A DNA stretch of 59,142 bases from Marinilabiliaceae bacterium (GTDB taxonomy: Bacteria > Bacteroidota > Bacteroidia > Bacteroidales > Marinilabiliaceae), in contig WRMI01000011.1 in NCBI GenBank assembly GCA_009777175.1, forward strand, positions 1 through 59,142, in the 5' to 3' direction. The notes under the pieces were generated by a model. That model ran no database searches, was not told where the DNA came from, and was given only the letters and a program-made list of their open reading frames with translations. Position numbers and translations under genes: made by a program. Positions within the stretch are counted from its first letter, which is position 1; each line of letters begins with the position of its first letter. This document shows positions 1 through 8,482 of the stretch, one piece after another.

Positions 1-37
1 ATGCAATCTACGGACGAAAAACGGCACGAATTACAGC

Positions 38-87
38 AAAGTCCCGAAGGGACGACCCTTTATTAACCGTAGGTTTCAACCTACGGT
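38..87. repeat. Pair of short palindromic repeats
   Basis: Two adjacent perfect inverted repeats are visible. GTCCC/GGGAC arms flank GAA at 41-53. Ten-base arms ACCGTAGGTT/AACCTACGGT flank two bases at 66-87. They resemble short intergenic palindromes common in Bacteroidota genomes. No gene is seen in 1-218, so this is the tail of a repeat-rich intergenic region. Confidence 0.6.
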
Positions 88-118
88 CATACACCCTGCG
101 GACATTTTTGCGACCCTT

Positions 119-165
119 GCGTCCTCAACTTTGCGCCTTTGCGTTAAAAGTAAAATAATAAATAA
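119..165. repeat. Dispersed 'CTTTGCGTTAAA' repeat copy
   Basis: A copy of a family built around CTTTGCG(C/G/A)CTTTGCGTTAAA followed by an AT-rich tail. Other copies are near 11290-11335 and 13018-13075, with inverted copies near 22240-22270 and 29103-29165. It lies just upstream of the leader hairpin of the first gene. Confidence 0.5.
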
Positions 166-174
166 TATTAACCC

Positions 175-218
175 GAGGGCAAAAAATAACAAAAACGCCC
201 TCACAAAAATTTTTTAAC
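175..218 (+). promoter_or_regulatory. Leader stem-loop plus A/T box before the T9SS gene
   Basis: GAGGGC (175-180) can pair with GCCCTC (197-202) around a 16-base A-rich loop. The 16-nt segment that follows begins ACAAAAATTTTTT and runs directly into the ATG at 219. The same arrangement (GAGGG/CCCTC stem, ACAAAAATTTTT, ATG at 16 nt) precedes the lipoprotein at 4009. A stem of different sequence stands in the same position before the gene at 55319. Function is inferred: a 5'-UTR element affecting translation or mRNA stability. Confidence 0.45.
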
Positions 219-3200
219 ATGACATTTTCAAATTTTTTCAGAAACAGCGCAGATGAGACGCACGGACGTGCGTCTCATCTCGTACCAACGCACGGACGTG
301 CGTCTCATCACGCACAGACGCACGGACGTGCGTCTCTAGCATCAACGCACAACCCCGTACAGACGCACGGACGTGCGTCTCTAGCATCAACGCACAGCCC
401 CGTACAGACGCACGGACGTGCGTCTCTAACATCAACGCACAGCCCCGTACAGACGCACGGACGTGCGTCTCTAACATCAACGCACAGCCCCGTACAGACG
501 CCCGGACGTGCGTCTCTAACATCAACGCACAGCCCCGTACAGACGCACGGACGTGCGTCTCTAACATCAACGCACAGCCCCGTAGAGACACACGGACGTG
601 CGTCTCTACATCTACATCCATCAGCGGATGTAGGAACAAGGCAAACCTTGTCCAACAACGACACCGTACTCCGTGAACCGTTCTCCGTTCACCGTGAACC
701 CTGCACCACGCACCGTGTACCGACAAGGTCATCCTTGAATCAAAAAATCAGAAAAATTGCAGTAATGTCTATTACCGCACTATTTCTATTTTGCGCAAAA
801 ACCGCCGTAGCACAAGAAATTTTCCAATTTGAAGTTACTGTGGCATCAGGCGGATATTTTAGTATTCCCCTGAGCGGAATGCTGGATGATATTGATGGCA
901 AACCATATAGTTGGTATATCGACTGGGGTGATGATACACAAGAAACCATTGCTAACACAGATTACGGAGCGCCCCAAAACAACGATTTTAGCGCAGGCAT
1001 CCCCCACACTTATATAACATCTGGGGTTTATATCATAACCATAACGCCAAACGGTTCAACAGATGCTTGGTTTGCCGCTTTTGGGTTTTTTTATACTACA
1101 AGTGGAGCAAACATCCAATCTAATAAAGATATGTTAACCAAAGTTTTATCTCCCATTACCCCGTTAATGACTCGCACACAAGCGCAACTTGATGCAGGAA
1201 CAGCACCCACCTCTCATGAATGGGCTTATACTTTTTTTGGATGCACCGAAATTACAATAGGAGAGTTTTTTTCTTTTAACAGCGATTGGAATAATATAAC
1301 TACCGTAGGTGACTATTTTTCTGCCTCTATGTTTCGTGGTTGTTTAGGCGCTTCCTTTTCTATGAACGAGATTTTTAACTTACCAAGCAGCATTACTTCA
1401 GTGGGGGACAATTTCGCATCGGATATGTTTTTTGATTGTTCTGGCAATTCATTTTCAATGAATGACATATTTAATTTGCCAAGCGGAATTACTGCAGTAG
1501 GATACAATTTTGCAGCCTCGATGTTTCGTGGCTGTTTAGGCACTTCCTTTGAAGTCAATAATATTTTTAAATTCCCTCTTTTGTCCCAAACTGAATTAGA
1601 TAAAATTGGTGTTTTTTCAAGAACTTTTTACGACTTAGGAAATGCCTCTACTCAAACACGATTAGCATCTTCCATTATAAATGGCAATTCTTTTCCCACC
1701 GCTAACCGAGAAACTTTTAGTAATAGTGCTTGTTTTTTAGATCTTGATTATATTCACACCAACTGGGGCGGTGGTGGACAAACGGCTATTCCTCCGACTA
1801 TAACAACTCCTTCAGCTTTGCCAAATGGCACTTTTGGTACTGTTTACAACTTTGCATTATCTGCAACAGGTAGTTTGCCTTTTTCATTTATATGGTATTT
1901 AACTGATAATGAGAATGGTCTGCCGACAGGTTTGGCGCTGTCCGAAGATGGAGAAATTTACGGTACGCCCACTGAAACAGGTATTTATAACTTTTCAATT
2001 ACAGCAGAAAGCTTTGCTGGTTTTGATGAAAAAGAATTTACAATTTCGATAGATGCTTTGCCAATAACAGTAACTGCTACGGCAGGTCTAAGCAAAGTTT
2101 ACGGTGAAAATGATCCTGTTTTTGAATATACTTTTGTGCCTGATTTAATTGGTACGGACGATTTTAGCGGCGCTTTAAGTCGTGAAGCCGGCGAGGATGT
2201 TGCTATTTATGCAATAAACCAAGGAACGTTAACGGCAGGCAACAACTACAACATAACTTTTGTCCCCGCCAATTTCGAAATTGTCCCTCTTAACATTACC
2301 GTCCTTGCCACCGCAGGACAAACAAAAGTTTACGGCGAAAATGACCCAATTTTTCAATATACTTTTGAGCCCGATTTAATTGGTACGGATGATTTTAGCG
2401 GTGCTTTAAGTCGTGAAGCCGGCGAGGATGTTGCTATTTATGCAATAAACCAAGGAACGTTAACCGCAGGCAACAACTACAACATAACCTTTGTACCCGC
2501 CAATTTCGAAATTGTCCCTCTTAACATTACTGTCCTTGTAACCCCAAACCAAAGCAAAGTTTACGGAGAAAATGACCCTGTTTTTGAATTTTCAGTTGTC
2601 CCCGATTTAATTGGCACAGATGATTTTAGCGGCGTTTTAAGTCGTGCAACAGGTGAAAATGTTGGTATTTATGCAATAAACCAAGGAACGTTAACGGCAG
2701 GCAACAACTACAACATAACCTTTGTACCCGACAATTTCGAAATTGTCCCTCTTGCCCTGAATATCCTCGCCACCGCGGGACAAAGCAAAGTGTACGGTGA
2801 AAATGACCCAATTTTTGAATATACAGTTGTGCCGAGCTTAATTGGTACGGATGTTTTGAGCGGCGTTTTAAGTCGTGAAACCGGCGAGGATGTAGGTTTT
2901 TATCCTATAAATCAAGGCACTTTAACAGCAAGTAATAATTACATTTTGACATTTATTGCCGCATATTTTGAAATTACAAAAGCAGCAGGTGCATTGGTTG
3001 CAATGCCAACCGTTCAAAGTAAAACTTGTAGCAGTATAACTGTTAATCCTATATCAGAGCCAGTTACGGGTCAGGGTATAGAGTATGCACGTAATTTTTC
3101 CAATGTACCGCCGACAAATCCAAATGATTGGCAAATATCAAATGTTTTTGAGGATTTAAATGCTGATACTCAATATTTTATCTTTGCCCGCGCTGCCGAA

Positions 3201-3803
3201 AGTGAAAATTATTTTGCTGGAAATGCTTCGTCTGCGTTATTAATTACAACAGACCCTGTATTTATAACTACCACATCTTTGCCCAATGGTACAATAAATG
3301 TGGCATATAGCCAAACGCTTGATATATCCTGTAATCCGCCTTATACTTGGATAATAACTTCAGGCAGTTTACCCAGCGGTTTAAACCTTAACAGCGCCAC
3401 AGGTGAAATATCAGGTATTCCATCCGTTGCAGGAACATTTACTTTTACTGTAAGAGCCAGCAACAATACAGGCAACGCAACACAGGTATTATCAATTTAC
3501 ATCGGCACAGTAGGAATTAATGGCAATGAACTTTCAAAATTGCAGGTTTATCCAAATCCTACGAGTGGCAAGTTTTTTGTGCGTCATTGCGGGCTTGACC
3601 CGCAATCCCCTCAAAACAAAGGGATACTGAAACAAGTTCAGCATGACGGGGCTGTGGAAATATATGACATAACCGGTCGCATTGTCCACCGTGAACCGTG
3701 CACCGTGAAACGTGCAACCTTGGAAATGGACATTTCGCACCTGCCAACTGGAATATATTTCCTAAAAATTGGCAACGAAACAATTAAAATTTTGAAAAAA
3801 TAA
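219..3803 (+). CDS. T9SS type A sorting-domain protein with MBG repeats, N-terminus invaded by a minisatellite
   Basis: Large secreted surface protein of unknown ligand. From the signal peptide onward it has: a PKD-like region with a WGDD motif; three BspA-like repeats around 'FNLPSxITxVGxNFAxxMF' (about 1260-1550); an Ig-like (He_PIG) domain; four MBG domains of about 76 residues, each with KVYGENDP (about 2065-2975); an Fn3-like domain; another He_PIG domain; and a C-terminal T9SS domain (YPNPTSGKFF ... GIYFLKIGN). Start is uncertain. ATG 219 sits behind the conserved leader, but codons 11-130 are translated 45-bp repeats with no secretory character. A credible signal peptide (KIRKIAVMSITALFLFCAK, cleavage after AVAQ) begins near TTG 735 or ATG 765. 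Either initiation is internal or the insertion has damaged the secretion signal. The sorting domain also contains repeat-derived peptide (3582-3648 and about 3686-3716). Confidence 0.8.
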   Translation: MTFSNFFRNSADETHGRASHLVPTHGRASHHAQTHGRASLASTHNPVQTHGRASLASTHSPVQTHGRASLTSTHSPVQTHGRASLTSTHSPVQTPGRASLTSTHSPVQTHGRASLTSTHSPVETHGRASLHLHPSADVGTRQTLSNNDTVLREPFSVHREPCTTHRVPTRSSLNQKIRKIAVMSITALFLFCAKTAVAQEIFQFEVTVASGGYFSIPLSGMLDDIDGKPYSWYIDWGDDTQETIANTDYGAPQNNDFSAGIPHTYITSGVYIITITPNGSTDAWFAAFGFFYTTSGANIQSNKDMLTKVLSPITPLMTRTQAQLDAGTAPTSHEWAYTFFGCTEITIGEFFSFNSDWNNITTVGDYFSASMFRGCLGASFSMNEIFNLPSSITSVGDNFASDMFFDCSGNSFSMNDIFNLPSGITAVGYNFAASMFRGCLGTSFEVNNIFKFPLLSQTELDKIGVFSRTFYDLGNASTQTRLASSIINGNSFPTANRETFSNSACFLDLDYIHTNWGGGGQTAIPPTITTPSALPNGTFGTVYNFALSATGSLPFSFIWYLTDNENGLPTGLALSEDGEIYGTPTETGIYNFSITAESFAGFDEKEFTISIDALPITVTATAGLSKVYGENDPVFEYTFVPDLIGTDDFSGALSREAGEDVAIYAINQGTLTAGNNYNITFVPANFEIVPLNITVLATAGQTKVYGENDPIFQYTFEPDLIGTDDFSGALSREAGEDVAIYAINQGTLTAGNNYNITFVPANFEIVPLNITVLVTPNQSKVYGENDPVFEFSVVPDLIGTDDFSGVLSRATGENVGIYAINQGTLTAGNNYNITFVPDNFEIVPLALNILATAGQSKVYGENDPIFEYTVVPSLIGTDVLSGVLSRETGEDVGFYPINQGTLTASNNYILTFIAAYFEITKAAGALVAMPTVQSKTCSSITVNPISEPVTGQGIEYARNFSNVPPTNPNDWQISNVFEDLNADTQYFIFARAAESENYFAGNASSALLITTDPVFITTTSLPNGTINVAYSQTLDISCNPPYTWIITSGSLPSGLNLNSATGEISGIPSVAGTFTFTVRASNNTGNATQVLSIYIGTVGINGNELSKLQVYPNPTSGKFFVRHCGLDPQSPQNKGILKQVQHDGAVEIYDITGRIVHREPCTVKRATLEMDISHLPTGIYFLKIGNETIKILKK
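251..612. repeat. 45-bp hairpin minisatellite inside the 5' coding region
   Basis: Nine copies of a unit whose core is AGACGCAC-GGAC-GTGCGTCT, an 8-bp perfect inverted repeat. The last copies are spaced exactly 45 bp apart (361, then about 406, 451, 496, 541, 586), which keeps the frame open and encodes 15-residue repeats containing THGRASL. The first three copies are shorter and more diverged. Two late copies carry single substitutions in the left arm. Confidence 0.85.
3582..3648. repeat. Palindromic repeat inserted in the T9SS sorting domain
   Basis: The element starts CGTCAT and ends ATGACG. It contains a GCGGG-cttga-CCCGC hairpin (3589-3603) and a TCCCC/GGGA pair. Translated in frame it gives the peptide HCGLDPQS...KQVQHDG, a well-known signature of a dispersed palindromic repeat found translated in many bacterial ORFs. 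It separates the YPNPTSGKFFV strand from the next strand of the sorting domain without breaking the frame. Confidence 0.75.
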
Positions 3804-3960
3804 CCTTCGTGCGACTTTGTGAACAACCTTTGTGCGCCTTCGTGGTAGAAAATCTAACCACAAAGGAACACAAAGGTTTAGGTTATTGAAATTATTGAAA
3901 TACACAAAGGAACACAAAGAAATTTCGTGTAAATTAGTGAAATTAATGGCTAAAAAAATA
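3804..3960. repeat. Intergenic ACCACAAAGGAACACAAAGG-type repeats
   Basis: Degenerate direct copies of CAAAGGAACACAAAG with 'TTTGTGCGCCTTCGTGG'-type segments, then an inverted copy of the TTAGCCAC..AATTACAC family (about 3927-3950). Related copies occur at 11238, 16728 (inverted) and 24715-24810. An ATG at 3832 opens a frame through this segment into the lipoprotein gene, but the translation is repeat sequence. Confidence 0.6.
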
Positions 3961-3976
3961 ATAATAAAATTAATCC

Positions 3977-4008
3977 GAGGGCAACAACCCTCACAAAAAT
4001 TTTTAAAT
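3977..4008 (+). promoter_or_regulatory. Leader stem-loop plus A/T box before the lipoprotein gene
   Basis: GAGGG (3977-3981) and CCCTC (3988-3992) form a 5-bp stem with a 6-base loop, followed by ACAAAAATTTTTAAAT and then ATG 4009. Stem, spacing to the start codon (16 nt) and A/T box match the leader at 175-218, although the loop differs in length. Confidence 0.45.
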
Positions 4009-4542
4009 ATGCAAAAAATCAAAGTATTTTTAACTGTTATGGTAGTAATAAGTCTAATAACAGGATGTAAACAAAGGAACTCGCAGCAACAAAATAGCGT
4101 TGCAGACGAGAACGATACAGAAATTGTATCAGAAGATAGCAAAACTGATGTAGATACTGATGTTAAAACTATTATGGGGTATATAAAATTTGAATCTAAT
4201 ACCCCAAATGGTAACCTACAACTATTGTTCGACGAAGTGTTGTGGATAAAGGGAAACGATACCGAAACTATGAAAAAATACGGTTACGACCACGAAGATA
4301 TCTTTGAAGATTTTATCCTTCACAACGAAGTAGAAGATTGGAAGTCGATTACAACCAACAACGAAACCACATACCAGATTATAGTCTACGACTATAACAC
4401 TGATATGGTTGTTCAGTTTGTTGATGTTAGCCAAGAAAGGTTCAAACAGCATTTGGTTGAAAAAGATTATGCAATATTAGTAAATCTTTCCACAACTAAA
4501 TCAGGTGCTGTCCAATCAATTAATGAGCATTATATGCCGTAA
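4009..4542 (+). CDS. Putative lipoprotein of unknown function
   Basis: 177 residues. The N-terminus MQKIKVFLTVMVVISLITGC is a lipoprotein signal with lipobox L-I-T-G-C20, so the product should be anchored to a membrane facing the periplasm or cell surface. The mature protein starts with a Gln/Asn/Asp/Glu-rich linker and continues as an acidic soluble domain that I do not recognise. ATG 4009 is chosen over the upstream in-frame ATG 3832 because it gives the signal peptide directly and sits at the same distance from the leader stem-loop as the first gene's start. It stands alone between the T9SS gene and the convergent recF. Confidence 0.75.
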   Translation: MQKIKVFLTVMVVISLITGCKQRNSQQQNSVADENDTEIVSEDSKTDVDTDVKTIMGYIKFESNTPNGNLQLLFDEVLWIKGNDTETMKKYGYDHEDIFEDFILHNEVEDWKSITTNNETTYQIIVYDYNTDMVVQFVDVSQERFKQHLVEKDYAILVNLSTTKSGAVQSINEHYMP

Positions 4543-4582
4543 ATTAGTGGTTAGTAGGGCAAAAATTAACAAAACTTTTTTA

Positions 4583-5686
4583 TCAATTGAATAAAATACT
4601 CCCTTCATTTACTTCAAAAAGAGAGAATTCTTTTCCCGTATTTTTAACGGCATTGATGAGTCTTTCCTTTTGTGTATCGGTAATAAATATTTGTTTAAAT
4701 TGCTTTTGTGCAGTAATATTAATGAGGTTTGTACCTCTTTGTTTGTCTAATTTATCAAAAATATCGTCTAAAAGCAATAATGGTGCAAATCCGTTTTGGG
4801 TGTGTAAAAAGTCGAATTGCGCAAATTTAAGTGCAATTAAAAAACATTTTTTCTGCCCCTGCGAGCCGAAACTGCGGACAGAATAGCCGTTCAAAAGAAG
4901 TTCTAAGTCGTCTCGATGAATACCTGTTGTTGTATATCCTAAATTTAAATCTCGTTCGCGATTTTCTGAAAGTAGCGAAATATAGTTTTTATTTTGAAAA
5001 TGAGAATGATAAATAATATTTACAACTTCTTCTTCTGCCGAAATGGAGGAATAATATTTTTGAAAAACGGGAATTATCTCTTGAATAAATTTTGCTCTTT
5101 TATCAAAAATTACACTACCTATTGTTGCTAATTGTTTATCCCAAAGCTCTAATTGTGAAAAAATATTTCCTTTTGTTTCTTTCCAATTTTTTAGAAGTGT
5201 GTTCCGCTGTGTTAATGCGCGATTGTACTGAATTAGATATTCCAAATATGTTTTGTCGAATTGTGAAATAACGCTATCAATATATTTTCTTCTTTGTTCG
5301 CTTGTTTCAACGATTAAACGCTCATCGGCAGGTGAAACCATAACAATAGGTAACAATCCAATATGTTCGGACAATTTTGAATACTCTTTTTTATTTCTTT
5401 TAAATTGTTTTTTTTGGTTACGCTTAAACCCAGCATATATTGATTCTTCAGAGTCATTTCTTTGGTATTCGCCTTGAATTACAAAAAAATCTTCATTATG
5501 ATTAATAAGGTGATTTTCAGTGGAATTAAAACAACTTTTACAGAACGATAAATAATAAATAGCATCAAGCAGGTTTGTTTTTCCCGCACCGTTATTACCT
5601 ACAAAACAATTAATACCTTCCAAAAAATCGAGTTCTACGGTTTTGATATTCTTATAGTTTATGATATTGAGGTGTTTAAGGTGCAT
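4583..5686 (-). CDS. recF: DNA replication and repair protein RecF
   Basis: 367 residues, normal for RecF, an SMC-like ATPase that loads RecA at gapped DNA together with RecO and RecR. Walker A is GNNGAGKT (residues 30-37), the ABC-type signature is SFGSQGQ (about 272-278), and Walker B is LLLLDD (about 303-308). The typical opening MHLKHLNIINYKN is present. Its 5' end overlaps the 3' end of sfsA by 28 nt, indicating one minus-strand transcript with translational coupling. Confidence 0.96.
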   Translation of the reverse strand: MHLKHLNIINYKNIKTVELDFLEGINCFVGNNGAGKTNLLDAIYYLSFCKSCFNSTENHLINHNEDFFVIQGEYQRNDSEESIYAGFKRNQKKQFKRNKKEYSKLSEHIGLLPIVMVSPADERLIVETSEQRRKYIDSVISQFDKTYLEYLIQYNRALTQRNTLLKNWKETKGNIFSQLELWDKQLATIGSVIFDKRAKFIQEIIPVFQKYYSSISAEEEVVNIIYHSHFQNKNYISLLSENRERDLNLGYTTTGIHRDDLELLLNGYSVRSFGSQGQKKCFLIALKFAQFDFLHTQNGFAPLLLLDDIFDKLDKQRGTNLINITAQKQFKQIFITDTQKERLINAVKNTGKEFSLFEVNEGSILFN

Positions 5687-6375
5687 AATTGATAATTAAT
5701 TTTTTTCAAAATTTCAATTTTTTCGGGAGTTACAATTACCTGAACAGGAAAAATTTCAACGCCATTTTTTTCTGCTTCAATAAGAGTTTGAGCATATTCT
5801 GGGTCAATTTCGTGAGCGGGTGCAAATATTTCAACGTCAATTCTTTGGATAATGTAGAGCATAACGGCACGTTTGCCATTTTGTTTAAGTTGCATTAATG
5901 TTTTTAAATGTTTTAATCCGCGTTCAGTTTTTGCATCGGGGAAGAGAGCAAATCTACCCTCTTTAAGAGTCACATTTTTTACCTCAATGGCGCACTTTTC
6001 AAAACTATTTTCAGCCAAAATATCTAAACGACTTTCACCAAATCTAACTTCACGTGTTACTTTATCATACATATCAAGTCCGGGGATTTCCTTATTTGAA
6101 ATTGCTTGAGCAGCAATAATATTTGGATTTAATGTATTGATACCCACCCATTTATCGTTAATTTTTATCATCTCCCATGTAAATTTTGTTTTTCGGTTGA
6201 GATTATTAGATTTTGACAAATAAACTTCAGCATTTGTTTCAAGACAACTTTTCATTGAGCCGCTATTTGTACAGTGTGCAACAACAATTGAGCCGTCATC
6301 TAATTGAATGTCAGCAAGAAACCGTTTGTATCTTTTTATAAGTTTTCCGTGGATTAATGGGGAGGCAAATGTCAT
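5659..6375 (-). CDS. sfsA: SfsA family DNA/RNA nuclease
   Basis: 238 residues. The opening LIHGKLIKRYKRFLADI, the HCTNSGSMKSC motif and the central ESRLDILAE and AIEVKNVTL segments are SfsA hallmarks. The N-terminal half is OB-like and the C-terminal half is a restriction-endonuclease-like nuclease fold. Escherichia coli SfsA was first described as a sugar-fermentation stimulation protein; nucleic-acid binding or cleavage is now the family assignment. It overlaps recF downstream by 28 nt and shares 4 nt (ATGA type) with the upstream peptidase gene, so it is in the middle of an operon. Confidence 0.93.
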   Translation of the reverse strand: MTFASPLIHGKLIKRYKRFLADIQLDDGSIVVAHCTNSGSMKSCLETNAEVYLSKSNNLNRKTKFTWEMIKINDKWVGINTLNPNIIAAQAISNKEIPGLDMYDKVTREVRFGESRLDILAENSFEKCAIEVKNVTLKEGRFALFPDAKTERGLKHLKTLMQLKQNGKRAVMLYIIQRIDVEIFAPAHEIDPEYAQTLIEAEKNGVEIFPVQVIVTPEKIEILKKINYQLCTLNTSIS

Positions 6376-7754
6376 AAAGTATTATTTTTAATCAACTCAA
6401 ATGCTTTTTCCATGGCTTTTTCAGCGGGTAGATTAATGTCAGGAATTACGCCGTGAGTATTTTCGTCAGTAGCACCATAACCATAGAATTTTTTGAAAGA
6501 AACTCCGAAATGTAAATTTGTATTGTCAAGATTAAATCCCATCATATCGCCGAAACATACTATCAAGCCACCGGTTTCTTCGCCTATGATTGTTCCCATT
6601 TTAAAATATTGAAATGCCCACGCAAAATCTGTTGCCGATGAAAATGTGTCTGTACTTGTTAATAGATATGTATTTCCGTTATAACGCAAAGGATTTTCAC
6701 GCAAAGGTGTCAATTCATCAACCTCAAAGATAATAATCGATGAAGTTTCTTTGTCACCATATTCTTCTGGTTCCCATTCTTTAAGAACGTCACTAACTTT
6801 TACATACGTCTTACCATATTGTTCAAATGGAACTTTTGAAATATATTGGAAAAACTCATCGCCTACCCTTGAATTACCTCCTCCATTATAACGTAAATCA
6901 ATAATCAGATTGTTGATATTCATTTCATTTATAACATTGAAAGTTGAATCTAAAAAGGTATATAAATAGTTATTCAGGTCAAAACTGTCGAATCGCACAA
7001 TTGCAGTATGATGTTCTTTGTTTATTTCAAACCTGTAATTTGGCTGATTTCCAAGCATATCAGATTGTTCTTGCGGAATAAAATGTTCTTTAATATCATT
7101 AGCAGGAATTGATTTAACAGTCTTTAAATGCTCAATGCAGTTAATGTTGTAATTTATGGTAAAAACCGAAGTTTCACAAATTACAGGTAGAATTACAGAT
7201 GGTACTATTGAAAAATAATTGTTAAACATAATCATTCTGAAAGCAATTTTTTCTCCGCTAACATATTTTAACAGTTTAGATATCACTTCTTTATCAGAAT
7301 AATTATTAATTTGCGTAATACGACTTCCATCGGGAATAATTGGTTCTATTCCTGAAAAATCTTTCATAACGATTAATGATGTATCTTGTGGATTCATCAA
7401 TAATTTGAACGGAAATGTCTCTAAAAATATATCTGTTTCCAATGGAGGCAATAAATAATAGGGCGGTCTTAAAGCAGTATGCCCGTCTTCTAAGTCATGA
7501 ATAAGTGGTGCTACTTTTACAAAGAAATCGAAATCGGTCAATGAATCTTTCAGATTTGATTTTATTTTATCAAATTCTTTTTCAAAATTCTCTTTTGACA
7601 TCACGGCAAACATATCGGGATGTATGTCATATATAACCGAATAAAGATTGTCCAAATCTGATTCTAATTGATGTTTTGAAAAACGAGATTGGGAAAATCC
7701 GAAGGCAATTGCAATTATCCAAAGAATCAATGTTGTTAAATACTTAAATTTCAT
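6372..7754 (-). CDS. S41 family peptidase, secreted
   Basis: 460 residues from ATG 7754. That start gives the signal peptide MKFKYLTTLILWIIAIAFGF and cleavage near FSQS; an in-frame ATG 18 codons upstream (7808) adds a hydrophilic stretch and is less likely. The C-terminal half is a tail-specific protease (TSPc) domain: NLIIDLRYNGGGNS, then TSTDTFSSATDFAW, where the Ser of FSSA is the expected nucleophile, then IIGEETGG. Expected in the periplasm or secreted. Substrate is unknown. No PDZ domain is obvious. Confidence 0.87.
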   Translation of the reverse strand: MKFKYLTTLILWIIAIAFGFSQSRFSKHQLESDLDNLYSVIYDIHPDMFAVMSKENFEKEFDKIKSNLKDSLTDFDFFVKVAPLIHDLEDGHTALRPPYYLLPPLETDIFLETFPFKLLMNPQDTSLIVMKDFSGIEPIIPDGSRITQINNYSDKEVISKLLKYVSGEKIAFRMIMFNNYFSIVPSVILPVICETSVFTINYNINCIEHLKTVKSIPANDIKEHFIPQEQSDMLGNQPNYRFEINKEHHTAIVRFDSFDLNNYLYTFLDSTFNVINEMNINNLIIDLRYNGGGNSRVGDEFFQYISKVPFEQYGKTYVKVSDVLKEWEPEEYGDKETSSIIIFEVDELTPLRENPLRYNGNTYLLTSTDTFSSATDFAWAFQYFKMGTIIGEETGGLIVCFGDMMGFNLDNTNLHFGVSFKKFYGYGATDENTHGVIPDINLPAEKAMEKAFELIKNNTL

Positions 7755-7807
7755 ACAATTATTTTTTCCTAACCAATGATAAGATTGTTTTATTTTTAAA
7801 AGTGACA

Positions 7808-8482
7808 TTAATTTTCTAATTCTATTTTTAATATTTTATAGATTTCTTGCCAAGTTTTTTTGTAAAAACTAGTGCTTTCATCGGTTATTTTAGAGTATGT
7901 GTTTGATTTGTAATATTTGTCGGCGGCTTCCGTTTGCGCTAACCCAAAGTCGATCATCAAAGCTTGCAATATTTCATTATCTGTATGAAAAATTTTGCTA
8001 TCTATCTTACCTTTCTGTAATTCTAGTGCTTGTAAAGATTGTAAGGTACAAAAACATATTTGATGCGATGGTTCTTTGTAAGTGAGGTCTATTAAAAATT
8101 GTTTTTTTGTGATATTACCAATCAAATAGTCACTGATTCGTGTTGCTATATCATCGTTGGCAACGGGTCCCTCAACAATATCATATTCATGCGCTTGTAC
8201 TTTCCTTGACTTATTTTTCCGATTAGCAACCACAAAATCAAGCCATTCTTCTGTATAATTATCAAAACGCAATACGTTTACAAGGTCTTCTTCAAAGAAA
8301 AATTCGTCAAATTCAAACTCGGTAACAAATCCTTTTCCTTTCCTACTCTTTCTTGAAGCCCACATTTCTGCTTGTGAAAGAATATTGGTAACATAAAACC
8401 CTTTGCCAAAATCTTTTCCTGTTTTGCATTTCGAGAGGTCTATTTCATTAATTTCTATGTAACTGCCGTGATATACTTTCAT
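7808..8482 (-). CDS. DUF3990 family protein, putative ADP-ribosyltransferase
   Basis: 224 residues. VYHGS (His5), DFGKGFYVT (Tyr30) and HQICF (Gln141) are spaced like the H-Y-[E/Q] triad of diphtheria-toxin/PARP-like ADP-ribosyltransferases, the fold proposed for DUF3990. Its start overlaps the stop of the upstream DUF3791 gene by 4 nt (8479-8482), the arrangement typical of toxin-antitoxin or effector-partner pairs. No signal peptide, so it should act in the cytoplasm. ADP-ribosylation activity and target are inferred only. Confidence 0.8.
   Translation of the reverse strand: MKVYHGSYIEINEIDLSKCKTGKDFGKGFYVTNILSQAEMWASRKSRKGKGFVTEFEFDEFFFEEDLVNVLRFDNYTEEWLDFVVANRKNKSRKVQAHEYDIVEGPVANDDIATRISDYLIGNITKKQFLIDLTYKEPSHQICFCTLQSLQALELQKGKIDSKIFHTDNEILQALMIDFGLAQTEAADKYYKSNTYSKITDESTSFYKKTWQEIYKILKIELEN

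Noticed and set aside
238-732. Two minus-strand reading frames across the first minisatellite
   Set aside because: They only exist because the 45-bp repeat is free of stops in several frames; translations are pure repeats.
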